A stretch of 64,000 bases of DNA from Mediterranea massiliensis (GCA_015060685.1 SUXZ01000007.1:1-64000), one strand, 5' to 3'; counted from the first letter of the stretch, positions 46,667-55,349 are shown. Notes: a model not told the origin generated them from the sequence alone. Program-made: numbers and translations.

Positions 46667-46703
46667 CTACTTGACTACTTGACTACTCACTACTTGACTA
46701 CTA
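46667..46703. repeat. Right inverted repeat of the four-helix-bundle element
   Basis: Reverse complement of 46244-46280 with two mismatches. The start codon of the enclosed gene follows after 2 bases and the adk stop codon is 4 bases on the other side. Confidence 0.88.
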
Positions 46704-46707
46704 ATTT

Positions 46708-47271
46708 CTATCCGATAGCTTTGCAGATTTCTTCGAAGATGCCTTCCATGGTTCCTAAACCATTGATGTGGCAATATTGGCCTTCTGCTTTGTACCAATC
46801 GATGAGTGGAGCAGTTTGGCTATGATATACCACAAGGCGTTTCTTGATTGTCTCTTCGTTGTCGTCGGCACGTCCGCTTTCTTGTCCGCGCTTGATGAGG
46901 CGTGTCATCAATTCATCTTCGGGCACGTCGAGGTCGAGCATAATGCTTACGCTTTGTCCGCGGTCGGCAAGTACTTTCTTCAATGCTTCAGCTTGTGGAA
47001 TTGTTCTTGGAAAACCATCAAAGATAACACCTTTGCTATCTTCGAAGCTATCCAATGTCTTTGCAAGGATGTCAATTATCAATTCATCGGGAATCAATTG
47101 TCCTTGATCGATGTATCCTTTTGCAATTTTGCCCAATTCGGTTCCGTTTTTGATTTCGGCACGAAGCACGTCGCCGGTCGAGATGTGGTTGATGCCATAC
47201 TTGGCAACGATTCTTTCGCTTTGTGTTCCCTTTCCTGATCCGGGAGCACCAAAAATTACAATGTTTAGCAT
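46708..47271 (-). CDS. adk: Adenylate kinase
   Basis: Converts ATP and AMP to two ADP. 187 aa, the short form without a LID zinc domain. P-loop GAPGSGKGTQSE (residues 8-19), AMP-binding HISTGDVLRAEI, GFPRTIPQAEAL, and LID region LIKRGQESGRADDN. Second gene of the operon, 14 bases after hpt; the four-helix-bundle element follows its stop directly. Confidence 0.96.
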   Translation of the reverse strand: MLNIVIFGAPGSGKGTQSERIVAKYGINHISTGDVLRAEIKNGTELGKIAKGYIDQGQLIPDELIIDILAKTLDSFEDSKGVIFDGFPRTIPQAEALKKVLADRGQSVSIMLDLDVPEDELMTRLIKRGQESGRADDNEETIKKRLVVYHSQTAPLIDWYKAEGQYCHINGLGTMEGIFEEICKAIG

Positions 47272-47285
47272 GTTGTCGTTTATTG

Positions 47286-47825
47286 TTATTCGTTTATTAC
47301 GGTATAAATATCTTTATAGTTTCTTCCCAATCCATCATAGTCCAATCCATAGCCTACGATGAAGTCGTTGGGTATGTTCATGGCAGCATATTCAATGTTT
47401 AAGGGCACTTGCAGCTTTTCCGGTTTAACCAGTAATGAAGCGATGTGTATCTCTTTGGGGTTGCGTGTGCCTAATGTTTCGAGCAATCGTTGCATGGTGA
47501 AGCCGGTATCTACAATATCTTCCACGATAACTACGCATCGTCCGCTGATGTCTTCATTGATTCCGATTACCTCGGTAATCTTGCCGGTTGATGAAATGCC
47601 TTGGTAAGAGGCCAACTTTACGAATGATATTTCGCAAGGTATGTTGATGCGCTTCATTAAATCGGCGGTAAACATGAACGAACCATTCAATACGCTCAGA
47701 AACAAGGGATTCTTCTCTTTCAAGTCGCGGTTTATTTCTTGTGCAACTCGGTCAACCTCTTTCAGAATTTGTTCTTCTGTAATGGAGATTGTGAATCTTT
47801 TGTCTTTTATTTGAATGCTTTCCAT
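47286..47825 (-). CDS. hpt: Hypoxanthine phosphoribosyltransferase
   Basis: Purine salvage: joins hypoxanthine or guanine to PRPP. 179 aa. The PRPP loop VVIVEDIVDTGFT lies near residues 96-108, and there is an earlier LNGSFMFTADL loop. C-terminal FIVGYGLDYDGLGRN binds the base. First gene of the operon hpt-adk-(four-helix)-obgE-pgeF on the minus strand. Confidence 0.95.
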   Translation of the reverse strand: MESIQIKDKRFTISITEEQILKEVDRVAQEINRDLKEKNPLFLSVLNGSFMFTADLMKRINIPCEISFVKLASYQGISSTGKITEVIGINEDISGRCVVIVEDIVDTGFTMQRLLETLGTRNPKEIHIASLLVKPEKLQVPLNIEYAAMNIPNDFIVGYGLDYDGLGRNYKDIYTVINE

Positions 47826-47850
47826 GGTGATATGTTACTTAAAATTGGTG

Positions 47851-47858
47851 CAAAATTA
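47851..47858 (-). promoter_or_regulatory. -7 box of the hpt operon
   Basis: Minus-strand TAATTTTG matches TAnnTTTG, 25 bases before the hpt start. The -33 box is unclear. Confidence 0.55.
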
Positions 47859-47907
47859 GTAAAAAAAACGTTATTCCTTATTGTTATAGGCAATAATCTC
47901 TGCATTC

Positions 47908-49377
47908 TTATCGCATTGTTACGCGCGTTCGTTTCTTTGAAACGAGTTTGCGTTCCAGCTTATGTGGGTGTAAATCAACGGGCTGATTTACGAAATCGGG
48001 CACGTTGTACGAGTAGTGCATTTCGTCGTAGTACTTCCACGGATGTTTTTGCGGTAGTAGGAACGGTTTGCCTATTTCTCCCTTTTCGTTGATGGATGCC
48101 AGATAGATGCGGGTATATAACCCGTCATCCCTTCGGCTGCTGAAGAGGAACCAATGCGAGTTGCTGCTCCAATTATGGAAACTCTCCGTGTCGTTGCTAT
48201 TCACTTCGTCGATGGGGCGTGTAGTGCCGTTGCTTAAATCCATTAGCCATAAGTCGGCCTCTTTGTGCCAAATGGGGAAGGTGCCATAGTCGGCCTGGGT
48301 GTACATCAGGTACTTCCCGTCGTAGGATGGACGTGGAAAGAGGATGCTTTTCTGCATGCCCTCCACACTGATAAGCGTATCGATGGTAGTGCCGAATGTT
48401 CCCTCTTCCTCCATGAACGGAATGGAGCAGAGGTTATACTTCATCTCTTTGTATCCTTGTGGCACTTTGTGTCCTTTTGTCGAACAGAAGTATAGCGTTT
48501 TGCCGTCGGGCGAGAAGACGGGGAAGGTTTCGAAACACTCCTCTTTCTGCAAAAGAGGCGAAGTGATCAGTTCGTGCGTTTCAGGATGATAAACCAATAC
48601 GTCCGACTTCACATCGAACACCTCTATCCGCTTTTGGTTGGTGGAATGGAATGCCTGAGCCGTTTCGTTTGTCGAGTAGGCAATGTACTTGCCCGATGGA
48701 TGCCAATAGGGATAGACACATGCCGAGAGGGTAGTGGCGGTTTTGGTGTCCAGCACCTCATCTACCTTATTGTATCGCATCAAGGTGCCTCCCGCTTCTC
48801 CTCGGATGTGCATGCTTAAGTTGGAAGGGGCGGTTTGATTGAACGAGTGGCAATTCACGCACATGCCGGGTGTCAAGGTGTTTTCGAACAGAGCCCTCTC
48901 TTCGAAGTTGGATAGGTTCCGTTCGTAGATGCCCATCTTGTTGTATAGCTCATATCCGGGCGGTATCCTGCGATACACAATTCCGTAGTCTATGGGGTGT
49001 GGGCTGACGTACATGGCAAAGGGCTTGTATTGTTTCCAGCCGTCGGCTTGTTCGATGCTGACGGTTATCTGCAACGAGTCGTTCAGATTGGCCAGCAGTA
49101 ACTTGTGCCATTGCTTGATAGGTATCTCCACGTGCTTGGCATTCACATGCAACTCGCCGTTTTTACCACCTTTTATTATAACGTCTATGCGTTGGTATTC
49201 TACACCTTGCGCCATGTCGAAGTTCATGGGCGCTATCTGAGCGGGGATGGTTACACCGATGTAGTCGGGAAAGATAGGTGGCCATTCGTCGCACAACGTA
49301 GGCGATTCCACTTGGTGGCTACACGATACCCAACAGATGGTTGTGAGCAATGCAATGAGTTGACGAAAATATTTCAT
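47908..49377 (-). CDS. PD40/TolB-like propeller lipoprotein with CxxCH motif
   Basis: 489 aa. Lipoprotein signal (lipobox WVSC, Cys19). Residues 170-180 contain CVNCH (Cys173, Cys176, His177), the haem c attachment motif, seen only once. From about residue 210 repeated WHPSGKYIAYS, FSPDGKTLYF and RPSYDGKYLMYT motifs mark a PD40/TolB-like beta-propeller. It could be a monohaem cytochrome c fused to a propeller, but haem binding is not proven. The gene for a DUF6057 membrane protein lies 2 bp upstream on the same strand. Confidence 0.85.
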   Translation of the reverse strand: MKYFRQLIALLTTICWVSCSHQVESPTLCDEWPPIFPDYIGVTIPAQIAPMNFDMAQGVEYQRIDVIIKGGKNGELHVNAKHVEIPIKQWHKLLLANLNDSLQITVSIEQADGWKQYKPFAMYVSPHPIDYGIVYRRIPPGYELYNKMGIYERNLSNFEERALFENTLTPGMCVNCHSFNQTAPSNLSMHIRGEAGGTLMRYNKVDEVLDTKTATTLSACVYPYWHPSGKYIAYSTNETAQAFHSTNQKRIEVFDVKSDVLVYHPETHELITSPLLQKEECFETFPVFSPDGKTLYFCSTKGHKVPQGYKEMKYNLCSIPFMEEEGTFGTTIDTLISVEGMQKSILFPRPSYDGKYLMYTQADYGTFPIWHKEADLWLMDLSNGTTRPIDEVNSNDTESFHNWSSNSHWFLFSSRRDDGLYTRIYLASINEKGEIGKPFLLPQKHPWKYYDEMHYSYNVPDFVNQPVDLHPHKLERKLVSKKRTRVTMR

Positions 49378-49379
49378 GG

Positions 49380-51167
49380 TCAGTTTTTGTAGTTAGTAGT
49401 GTGATAATACCAAAACGTTTTGCCGAAGCGTGCTTTTAGCATCTCCTGCTTGCCTGCCTGTGCCGGAGAGTTGTACAACTTGATAAACTCTCGCATGCCC
49501 TGCTTTACGTTTTCCGACACCTTCCACGGCATGCCGTCGAAGTTGGTGTGCTTCTGAGCCCAATCGTACACCAGCGCCTCTTGGAAAGCGCGTGGCAATT
49601 GCTTGTAGTTGGTGTATTGAATCAGCGGAAGGTATTCGACGACGTGTTGCAAGTCGCAATCTAAAAGCAGGTGCGTCATCAGATAGTCGTAAGCCAGTCG
49701 GTTACTGTTATTGTCTTGAAACAGAACGCCAAGCAGGTTGACCATCTGGTTGCCGGTGTAAAGGAAATCTTCCTTGAAGCTTGTCTTTCGCAAGCGTCCC
49801 CAAGTGGGATGGTTGTTGATGTTGGCTTCGTTGTACAGGAATTTCAAGACATGGTCGGCCCATCGCTTGTAGTAGAGCGATTTCTGTAGGGTGCGCAAGT
49901 ATTTTGCGGCCACTTCGTAATGCCCGTTTATCAGGTTCGTCTCGGCCAACCGTTTCAAACATCTCGCATTGAGTTGGTGAATGGGGATGGAAGACATCAC
50001 CTCGAACATCATCTGTTGGGTGGCGCTGACCATGCCCAACTGATAGTGTACTTCGCTCGAACAAAGTGAAAAAACAATGTCGTGACTGAAGTGTTGTATC
50101 AGTCCTTTCGAGCCGTTTTGGTAGAATTCGAACAAGCGGTCGGTCAGTTGTCCGGTCATGCCAAGTGCTAGGTTCAGGCAGGTCACTCCTTGCGGAGTTG
50201 TAGGAGCCTTCTTCTCGGCCCGTTCAATAATCTCCTGCCACCTTTCCCGATGCGCCAACCGGTCGTAGAGTATGGCCTCCTCTTTCTCGAAGTTGCATCC
50301 GCTCTTTATCAGCCATCCACCGCCAAGTGCCGTCAGTGCTATTCCTAACAGGATGATGCCGCTTTTACGTTTCTTTGCATCTGGTAAACAGGGTAATAGC
50401 AAAGGAGTGATGGCCATTACGATGAGCGATGCAACCCAAGCTGGGGGGATGGCTTGTGGGTATCGGTAGTACTCCGTGCCAACAATCAGTCGGGGAATGG
50501 AGTATTGGGCTACAATGGTGCTGAGCAGTGGACAGGCAATTGCCAGCAAACAGATGGATACGGCAATGGCAATGCCTTGAAACAGGTGGCAGTTGCGGAA
50601 AGTGATTTGCAACTCGTGCACCATCATCCAAAAGGCCAGGATAAAGTGTACCGGCCCGGCTATCCAATACAACACGGGCAACGAAAACAATGCATATAGC
50701 ATCCGTTGCTTCTGACCTTGCATCTGTTGGTATCTCCTCATACCTTGCAGCATCCAAATCAGGGCGATGAGGTAGGATAGCATGGCATTCTCGTCGGTCA
50801 TGAAGTACCACACAACTATTGCGGGGATGAACGAAAGCGGATAGTATAACTCGCTTGTTCCCTGATGCTTGGCAACCGACCACGTCAGCCGTTGCATCCA
50901 CAAGAAGAGCACGGCCAGAATGATGGCTCCTGCCCAAGTGTGGTAGTAAAATTGAATCAGAAAGTCAGATAGATAGTTGGCCACTCCGCCGGGTACAACA
51001 ATGCGCTCGATGAGGTAGTTGGAGTCGAACAAGAACAATTGCAATTGCTCTTGAAAGGCCAAATGAGCCGGATAGGCTAAATGCCAAAACAGGAACACCC
51101 CAATACAGAACAGTATTGAAAGTCCGATTTTCCAATGCTCGGTCAGGCTATGAAGTGTGCGATTCAT
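49380..51167 (-). CDS. DUF6057 family membrane protein
   Basis: 595 aa. The N-terminal half has about nine membrane helices (first at residues 15-32). The C-terminal half from about residue 300 is soluble and helical, with TPR-like stretches (YDRLAHRERWQEIIERAEK, LNARCLKRLAETNLINGHYEVAAKYLRTL). It resembles the DUF6057 family known from Bacteroidota; function unknown. It is followed 2 bp later by the CxxCH propeller lipoprotein, so the two probably work together in the envelope. Confidence 0.78.
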   Translation of the reverse strand: MNRTLHSLTEHWKIGLSILFCIGVFLFWHLAYPAHLAFQEQLQLFLFDSNYLIERIVVPGGVANYLSDFLIQFYYHTWAGAIILAVLFLWMQRLTWSVAKHQGTSELYYPLSFIPAIVVWYFMTDENAMLSYLIALIWMLQGMRRYQQMQGQKQRMLYALFSLPVLYWIAGPVHFILAFWMMVHELQITFRNCHLFQGIAIAVSICLLAIACPLLSTIVAQYSIPRLIVGTEYYRYPQAIPPAWVASLIVMAITPLLLPCLPDAKKRKSGIILLGIALTALGGGWLIKSGCNFEKEEAILYDRLAHRERWQEIIERAEKKAPTTPQGVTCLNLALGMTGQLTDRLFEFYQNGSKGLIQHFSHDIVFSLCSSEVHYQLGMVSATQQMMFEVMSSIPIHQLNARCLKRLAETNLINGHYEVAAKYLRTLQKSLYYKRWADHVLKFLYNEANINNHPTWGRLRKTSFKEDFLYTGNQMVNLLGVLFQDNNSNRLAYDYLMTHLLLDCDLQHVVEYLPLIQYTNYKQLPRAFQEALVYDWAQKHTNFDGMPWKVSENVKQGMREFIKLYNSPAQAGKQEMLKARFGKTFWYYHTTNYKN

Positions 51168-51193
51168 GTCAATCAGTCAAAGGTTGTTTACTA

Positions 51194-51209
51194 TATTTTT
51201 GCAAAAATA
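51194..51209. promoter_or_regulatory. Palindromic double -7 box
   Basis: TATTTTTGCAAAAATA is a perfect palindrome. Each half is a full TAnnTTTG box, one per strand. The minus-strand copy (51209-51202) lies 34 bases before the DUF6057 start and is its likely promoter. The plus-strand copy has no gene close enough that needs it. Confidence 0.6.
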
Positions 51210-51219
51210 ATACTTTTCC

Positions 51220-51285
51220 GCCAAAGAAAATAATTTTTCCCTTAACACTAAATAAATTTTCCATTAAGGGAAAATGAAATAACCT
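51220..51285. repeat. Three 22-bp units upstream of nnr
   Basis: Rows starting at 51220, 51242 and 51264 share AAAT in the middle, and rows one and two share AAT-TTTTCC at the same register (TTTTCC at 51235 and 51257). TTTTCCCTTAA near 51235 pairs with TTAAGGGAAAA at 51264. The third row begins TTAAGGGAAAATG, as at 19175. Confidence 0.55.
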
Positions 51286-51337
51286 CTTTTCCTCAATTTG
51301 AATCATAAGCAAGTTTCGTTGTTTCGTAAGAAATAAC

Positions 51338-51345
51338 TACCTTTG
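51338..51345 (+). promoter_or_regulatory. -7 box of nnr
   Basis: TACCTTTG matches TAnnTTTG, 36 bases before the ATG at 51382. TTTC lies 20 bases upstream as a poor -33 box. Confidence 0.55.
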
Positions 51346-51381
51346 CAAAAAAAGAAAAGCAGATATTTAGCAATAGAAGAT

Positions 51382-52899
51382 ATGATAAAGATATTTCCCA
51401 CATACGAAGTGAAACAACTGGATGCTTACACCATTGAGAACGAACCGATAGCCTCCATCGACTTGATGGAAAGAGCTTCGCAGGCCTTGACAACAGCCAT
51501 CGCTGCCCGATGGACAACCGAAACACCCTTCGTCGTGTTTGCCGGCCCGGGTAATAATGGTGGCGATGCGTTGGCGGTGGCCCGTTTAATGGCGCATAAA
51601 GGCTATCGCATGGAGGTTTATCTGTTTAATCCCAAGTATAACCTTTCGCCCGATTGCGAAGAGAACAAACAGAGGCTGATGGAGGTGGAGGAAGTGACTT
51701 TTCATGAAATAACAACGCAATTCATACCCCCCACACTTACCTCCGGGCATGTAGTTATCGACGGCTTGTTCGGTAGCGGATTGAACAAACCATTGAGTGG
51801 CGGCTTTGCCTCGGTAGTAAAGTATATCAATGCTTCGCTGGCAACCATCGTTGCCATCGATGTACCATCCGGGTTGATGGGCGAGGAGAATGGCTTTACG
51901 CTTTCCACTCCGATTGTTCATGCCCACCTGACACTTACGTTGCAACAACCCAAGTTGTCGTTCCTCTTTGCCGAGAACGCCTCCTATGTGGGCGAGTGGG
52001 AGGTTTTGGATATCGGACTGAGCCGGCAAGCCATCGAAGAGATTCCTACACCGTGGAAGATGATGACGTTGGACGATGTAAGACAATGGATAAAACCTCG
52101 TGCCAAGCATGCACATAAGGGCACTTTCGGAAGGGGACTGCTCATCGCCGGCTCGGAAGGAATGGCCGGTGCCTCTATTCTTTCGGCTAAGGGCGCTTTG
52201 CGCTCGGGCATCGGGTTGCTAACCGTTCACTTGCCCTATTATAATAATGTGATAGTACAGACGGCCGTGCCTGAGGCTATGACCGAAATGGATGTGCACA
52301 ACACCCACTTTGCCGGTGCCACCGATACCGAAGAGTATCAAGCCGTAGCCATCGGGCCGGGGTTAGGACAAACGCGCGATACCGAATTGGCCGTGCTCGA
52401 TCAAATCTCTTCGACAAACGTGCCGATGGTAATCGATGCCGATGCGTTGAATATCTTGGGTGCCAATCGCAATTACCTGACGAAATTACCTAAGGGAAGT
52501 ATCCTGACTCCTCATCCGAAGGAGATGGAACGGTTGGTGGGGAAGTGTAGCAACTCTTACGAACGCATACAACGTGCATCCGAATTGGCCGCAAAAGCCA
52601 ATGTGTACATCGTATTGAAAGGTGCATATACGGCTATCATACAACCCGATGGGGAGATTGTTTTCAATACAACCGGCAATCCCGGCATGGCCACCGGTGG
52701 TAGTGGAGATGTGCTGACGGGCATCTTGCTGGCTTTGTTGGCACAAGGCTATGAAAGTGGCTTGGCGGCTCGTTTAGGCGTCTTCCTGCATGGGATGGCC
52801 GGAGATATTGCGGCCGACAGACAAGGCGAGGTAGCCATGACGGCATCGGACATTATAGACTCTTTGCCACAAGCATGGAAATCTATTTGCGGGAAGTGA
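51382..52899 (+). CDS. nnr: Bifunctional NAD(P)H-hydrate repair enzyme
   Basis: 505 aa from ATG at 51382 (MIKIFPTYEVKQLD); an in-frame TTG at 51343 sits inside the promoter. The N-terminal epimerase domain (about 1-215) has FAGPGNNGGDALAVAR and DGLFGSGLNKPL. The C-terminal ADP-dependent dehydratase (about 225-500) has KGTFGRGLLIAGSEGMAGA, VAIGPGLGQ, DADALN, LTPHPKEMERL and TGGSGDVLTG. It repairs damaged nicotinamide cofactors. Its 3' end overlaps that of the DUF5715 gene by 17 bp. Confidence 0.95.
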   Translation: MIKIFPTYEVKQLDAYTIENEPIASIDLMERASQALTTAIAARWTTETPFVVFAGPGNNGGDALAVARLMAHKGYRMEVYLFNPKYNLSPDCEENKQRLMEVEEVTFHEITTQFIPPTLTSGHVVIDGLFGSGLNKPLSGGFASVVKYINASLATIVAIDVPSGLMGEENGFTLSTPIVHAHLTLTLQQPKLSFLFAENASYVGEWEVLDIGLSRQAIEEIPTPWKMMTLDDVRQWIKPRAKHAHKGTFGRGLLIAGSEGMAGASILSAKGALRSGIGLLTVHLPYYNNVIVQTAVPEAMTEMDVHNTHFAGATDTEEYQAVAIGPGLGQTRDTELAVLDQISSTNVPMVIDADALNILGANRNYLTKLPKGSILTPHPKEMERLVGKCSNSYERIQRASELAAKANVYIVLKGAYTAIIQPDGEIVFNTTGNPGMATGGSGDVLTGILLALLAQGYESGLAARLGVFLHGMAGDIAADRQGEVAMTASDIIDSLPQAWKSICGK

Positions 52900-53590
52900 T
52901 GTGGAAGCAACCTTGCTTAAGTTCGTACTTCACATAGCAGCGGTTGGCAGCTTTCAAATCGCGCAACACTTCGGATAATACCTGCTTCAACGTTTCGCTC
53001 TTTACGCTTTCGTAAGGATGGCCATCTTTCTCTTCCACCATCTCGAAGCGTTTCCAGCTAACATCGAAGGTGGTGCCATGACAATGGGCCGAATTCATGC
53101 TGGCATTTACGTTGCTACGACGCAGACGCTTCACATCATCCTCTGTGCGGAGTACCGAAGTGATGATTATCTTGTTGGGGTTAAGCCCTTTGCTGGATAA
53201 TGAGTCGAGGAAGTTCTTGCCGATATCTTCCACCAATTGGGCGGCACCGGGTATCAGGTAGGGCACCGAGTGAGTCAGTGAATCTACAATGTAGTAGTCG
53301 TTACTCACGATGTGCGTCAGCTTCTTCTTCATCTTGTCGGCTTCGGCACGGTTGGCTATGGCGGGCACGCCAATGGCTTGGGCAATGTTCAGTTGTGTGT
53401 CGTTCAAATCGTTGAAGGCACGTTTGTAGCTCACTACCCCACGGATATTGCGAGGCGTATTCTTAATCATCTCCTTGGGCTTCTTCTCGAATCCTTCGCA
53501 ATCGATGAGCGTACACATACTGAATATAAATAGGAGGATATTGAAAAATGTTACCCCTAACATCACGATAATGGCTTTCCTGTTTCTCAT
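52883..53590 (-). CDS. DUF5715 protein with M15-peptidase-like motif
   Basis: 235 aa with an N-terminal transmembrane or signal segment (residues 8-27). The motif SAHCHGTTFDVSW (S-x-H-x-x-G-x-x-x-D) and a later CFHIT match the zinc-site pattern of M15 D-alanyl-D-alanine peptidases (SxHxxG...D and a terminal H). It may therefore be a periplasmic peptidoglycan peptidase, though classed as a domain of unknown function. This is my reading of the motif only. It has a promoter-like TACCTTTG (53627-53620) divergent from truA. Confidence 0.75.
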   Translation of the reverse strand: MRNRKAIIVMLGVTFFNILLFIFSMCTLIDCEGFEKKPKEMIKNTPRNIRGVVSYKRAFNDLNDTQLNIAQAIGVPAIANRAEADKMKKKLTHIVSNDYYIVDSLTHSVPYLIPGAAQLVEDIGKNFLDSLSSKGLNPNKIIITSVLRTEDDVKRLRRSNVNASMNSAHCHGTTFDVSWKRFEMVEEKDGHPYESVKSETLKQVLSEVLRDLKAANRCYVKYELKQGCFHITSRK

Positions 53591-53619
53591 AATTTCAAGT
53601 GTGGATAATAAAACGTGCT

Positions 53620-53627
53620 CAAAGGTA
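53620..53627 (-). promoter_or_regulatory. -7 box of the DUF5715 gene
   Basis: Minus-strand TACCTTTG, 29 bases before the start at 53590. Back to back with the truA -7 box at 53651. Confidence 0.55.
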
Positions 53628-53650
53628 TAACTTTTTATTCACTCTTTTTG

Positions 53651-53658
53651 TACCTTTG
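53651..53658 (+). promoter_or_regulatory. -7 box of truA
   Basis: TACCTTTG, 22 bases before the truA ATG at 53681. It also shows that an in-frame start at 53615 cannot be used. Confidence 0.6.
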
Positions 53659-53680
53659 CAACGAAATTCATAAAAATTGT

Positions 53681-54418
53681 ATGCAACGATACTTCATCTA
53701 CATGGCCTACGATGGCACAAACTATCACGGATGGCAGATTCAACCCAATGGCATCAGTGTGCAGGAATGCTTGATGAAAGCACTCTCTACCTTGTTGCGT
53801 TATGAGGTGGATGTGACCGGTGCCGGCCGCACGGATGCGGGGGTGCATGCCCGGTTCATGGTGGCGCACTTTGATAGCGAATCGGCCTTGGACGAATCGT
53901 TCATGGTGGAGAAGCTGAACAGACTGTTGCCGCCCGATATCGTGGTATTCAGCCTTCGGGCCGTTCATTCCGATGCACACGCACGTTTCGATGCCACCAG
54001 TAGGAAGTATCAATATTATGTAACCACCTCTAAACAACCCTTCCATCGTCAATATCGTTGCCGGCTTTTCCATAAGCCCGATTTTGAACGGATGAACGAG
54101 GCGGCCAAGACACTTTTCGATTACACCGACTTTACCAGTTTCAGCAAGTTGCATACCGATGTCAAAACCAATAATTGTAGGATAATGCATGCCGAGTGGA
54201 CACAGGTGGACGAAGAGACTTGGGTGTTTACCATCCAGGCCAACCGTTTTTTGCGAAACATGGTGCGGGCCGTGGTAGGTACGCTGCTCGAGGTGGGAAA
54301 AGGTAAAATGAGTATCGATGACTTCAGACGGGTAATCGAGCAGAAGGATAGGTGCCAAGCCGGTACGTCAGTGCCGGGTAATGCCCTCTTCCTGGTCGAT
54401 GTAACCTATCCCTATTAA
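53681..54418 (+). CDS. truA: tRNA pseudouridine(38-40) synthase
   Basis: 245 aa from ATG at 53681 ([19 protein letters not shown]). Catalytic Asp52 in [11 protein letters not shown]; later DFTSFSKLH and [20 protein letters not shown] are typical for TruA. Modifies uridines 38-40 in the tRNA anticodon arm. It is followed after 20 bp by the EamA transporter gene. Confidence 0.95.
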   Translation: MQRYFIYMAYDGTNYHGWQIQPNGISVQECLMKALSTLLRYEVDVTGAGRTDAGVHARFMVAHFDSESALDESFMVEKLNRLLPPDIVVFSLRAVHSDAHARFDATSRKYQYYVTTSKQPFHRQYRCRLFHKPDFERMNEAAKTLFDYTDFTSFSKLHTDVKTNNCRIMHAEWTQVDEETWVFTIQANRFLRNMVRAVVGTLLEVGKGKMSIDDFRRVIEQKDRCQAGTSVPGNALFLVDVTYPY

Positions 54419-54438
54419 CCATAAAATAGTATAATTCA

Positions 54439-55338
54439 ATGTGGCTGTTACTTGCATTCCTTTCGGCAACTCTATTGGGCTTTTACGATGCGTTTAAGAA
54501 ACAATCGTTGAAAAACAATGCCGTGTTGCCGGTGCTTTTTCTGAACACAATCTTTTCGAGCATGATTTTCCTGCCCTTTGTGGTGCTATCCCGGTATGCA
54601 CCAAGTTGGTTGGAAAACAGCATCGTATATGTCCCGACCGCTGGATGGGCCGAGCATAAATACATCATCATCAAATCGTTCATAGTGCTTTCTTCATGGA
54701 TATTCGGATACTTCGGCATGAAGCATCTTCCGCTAACCATCGTTGGCCCTATCAATGCCACCCGCCCCGTAATGGTATTGGTAGGCGCACTGATTCTGTT
54801 TGGTGAACGCTTGAATCCTTATCAATGGGTTGGCGTGATTCTGGGCATATTTTCTTTCTTTATGCTTAGCCGTTCGGGCAAGAAAGAGGGGATAGATTTC
54901 AAGCATAACAAGTGGATTTTCTTTATCGTGATGGCGGCCGTCATGGGTGCCGTAAGCGGCCTTTACGATAAGTATCTGATGGGACGACTCAACCCCATGC
55001 TTGTTCAGTCGTGGTACAACATCTACCAAGTCTTCATCATGTGTCCCATCATCTTGCTGTTGTGGATGCCTAAACGGAAAGAGAGCACACCCTTCCGTTG
55101 GAGTTGGACAATCATCTTCATCTCGCTATTCCTCTCTGCTGCCGACTTTGCCTATTTTTATGCGCTGAGCTACGAAGATTCAATGATTTCCATCGTTTCG
55201 ATGGTGCGCAGGGGTAGTGTGTTGGTATCATTTACCTTTGGTGCCTTGTTCTTTAAAGAAAAAAATCTTAAGAGCAAAGCCATCGATCTACTTTTGGTGT
55301 TATTGGGTATGTTCTTCCTCTATTTAGGAAGTAGATAA
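54439..55338 (+). CDS. EamA/DMT family transporter
   Basis: 299 aa with ten predicted membrane helices in two EamA-type halves (LLAFLSATLLGFYDAFKK at the start, GPINATRPVMVLVGALILFGERLNPYQWVGVILG near 100-135). Drug/metabolite transporter superfamily in the inner membrane; the substrate is unknown. Probably co-transcribed with truA. Confidence 0.9.
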   Translation: MWLLLAFLSATLLGFYDAFKKQSLKNNAVLPVLFLNTIFSSMIFLPFVVLSRYAPSWLENSIVYVPTAGWAEHKYIIIKSFIVLSSWIFGYFGMKHLPLTIVGPINATRPVMVLVGALILFGERLNPYQWVGVILGIFSFFMLSRSGKKEGIDFKHNKWIFFIVMAAVMGAVSGLYDKYLMGRLNPMLVQSWYNIYQVFIMCPIILLLWMPKRKESTPFRWSWTIIFISLFLSAADFAYFYALSYEDSMISIVSMVRRGSVLVSFTFGALFFKEKNLKSKAIDLLLVLLGMFFLYLGSR

Positions 55339-55349
55339 GAAAATTTTTA

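Larger units (their letters stand above)
46244..46703. mobile_element. Inverted-repeat-bounded four-helix-bundle element in adk-obgE operon
   Basis: 460 bp that fit exactly between adk and obgE: 7 bases from the obgE start and 4 bases from the adk stop. They consist of a 37-nt inverted repeat, one gene (46299-46664, start 2 bases inside the right repeat) and the matching inverted repeat. In RNA the repeats would form a stem enclosing the gene, the architecture of 23S rRNA intervening sequences that encode the same protein family. No target-site duplication can be seen. Mobility is inferred from layout only. Confidence 0.5.
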
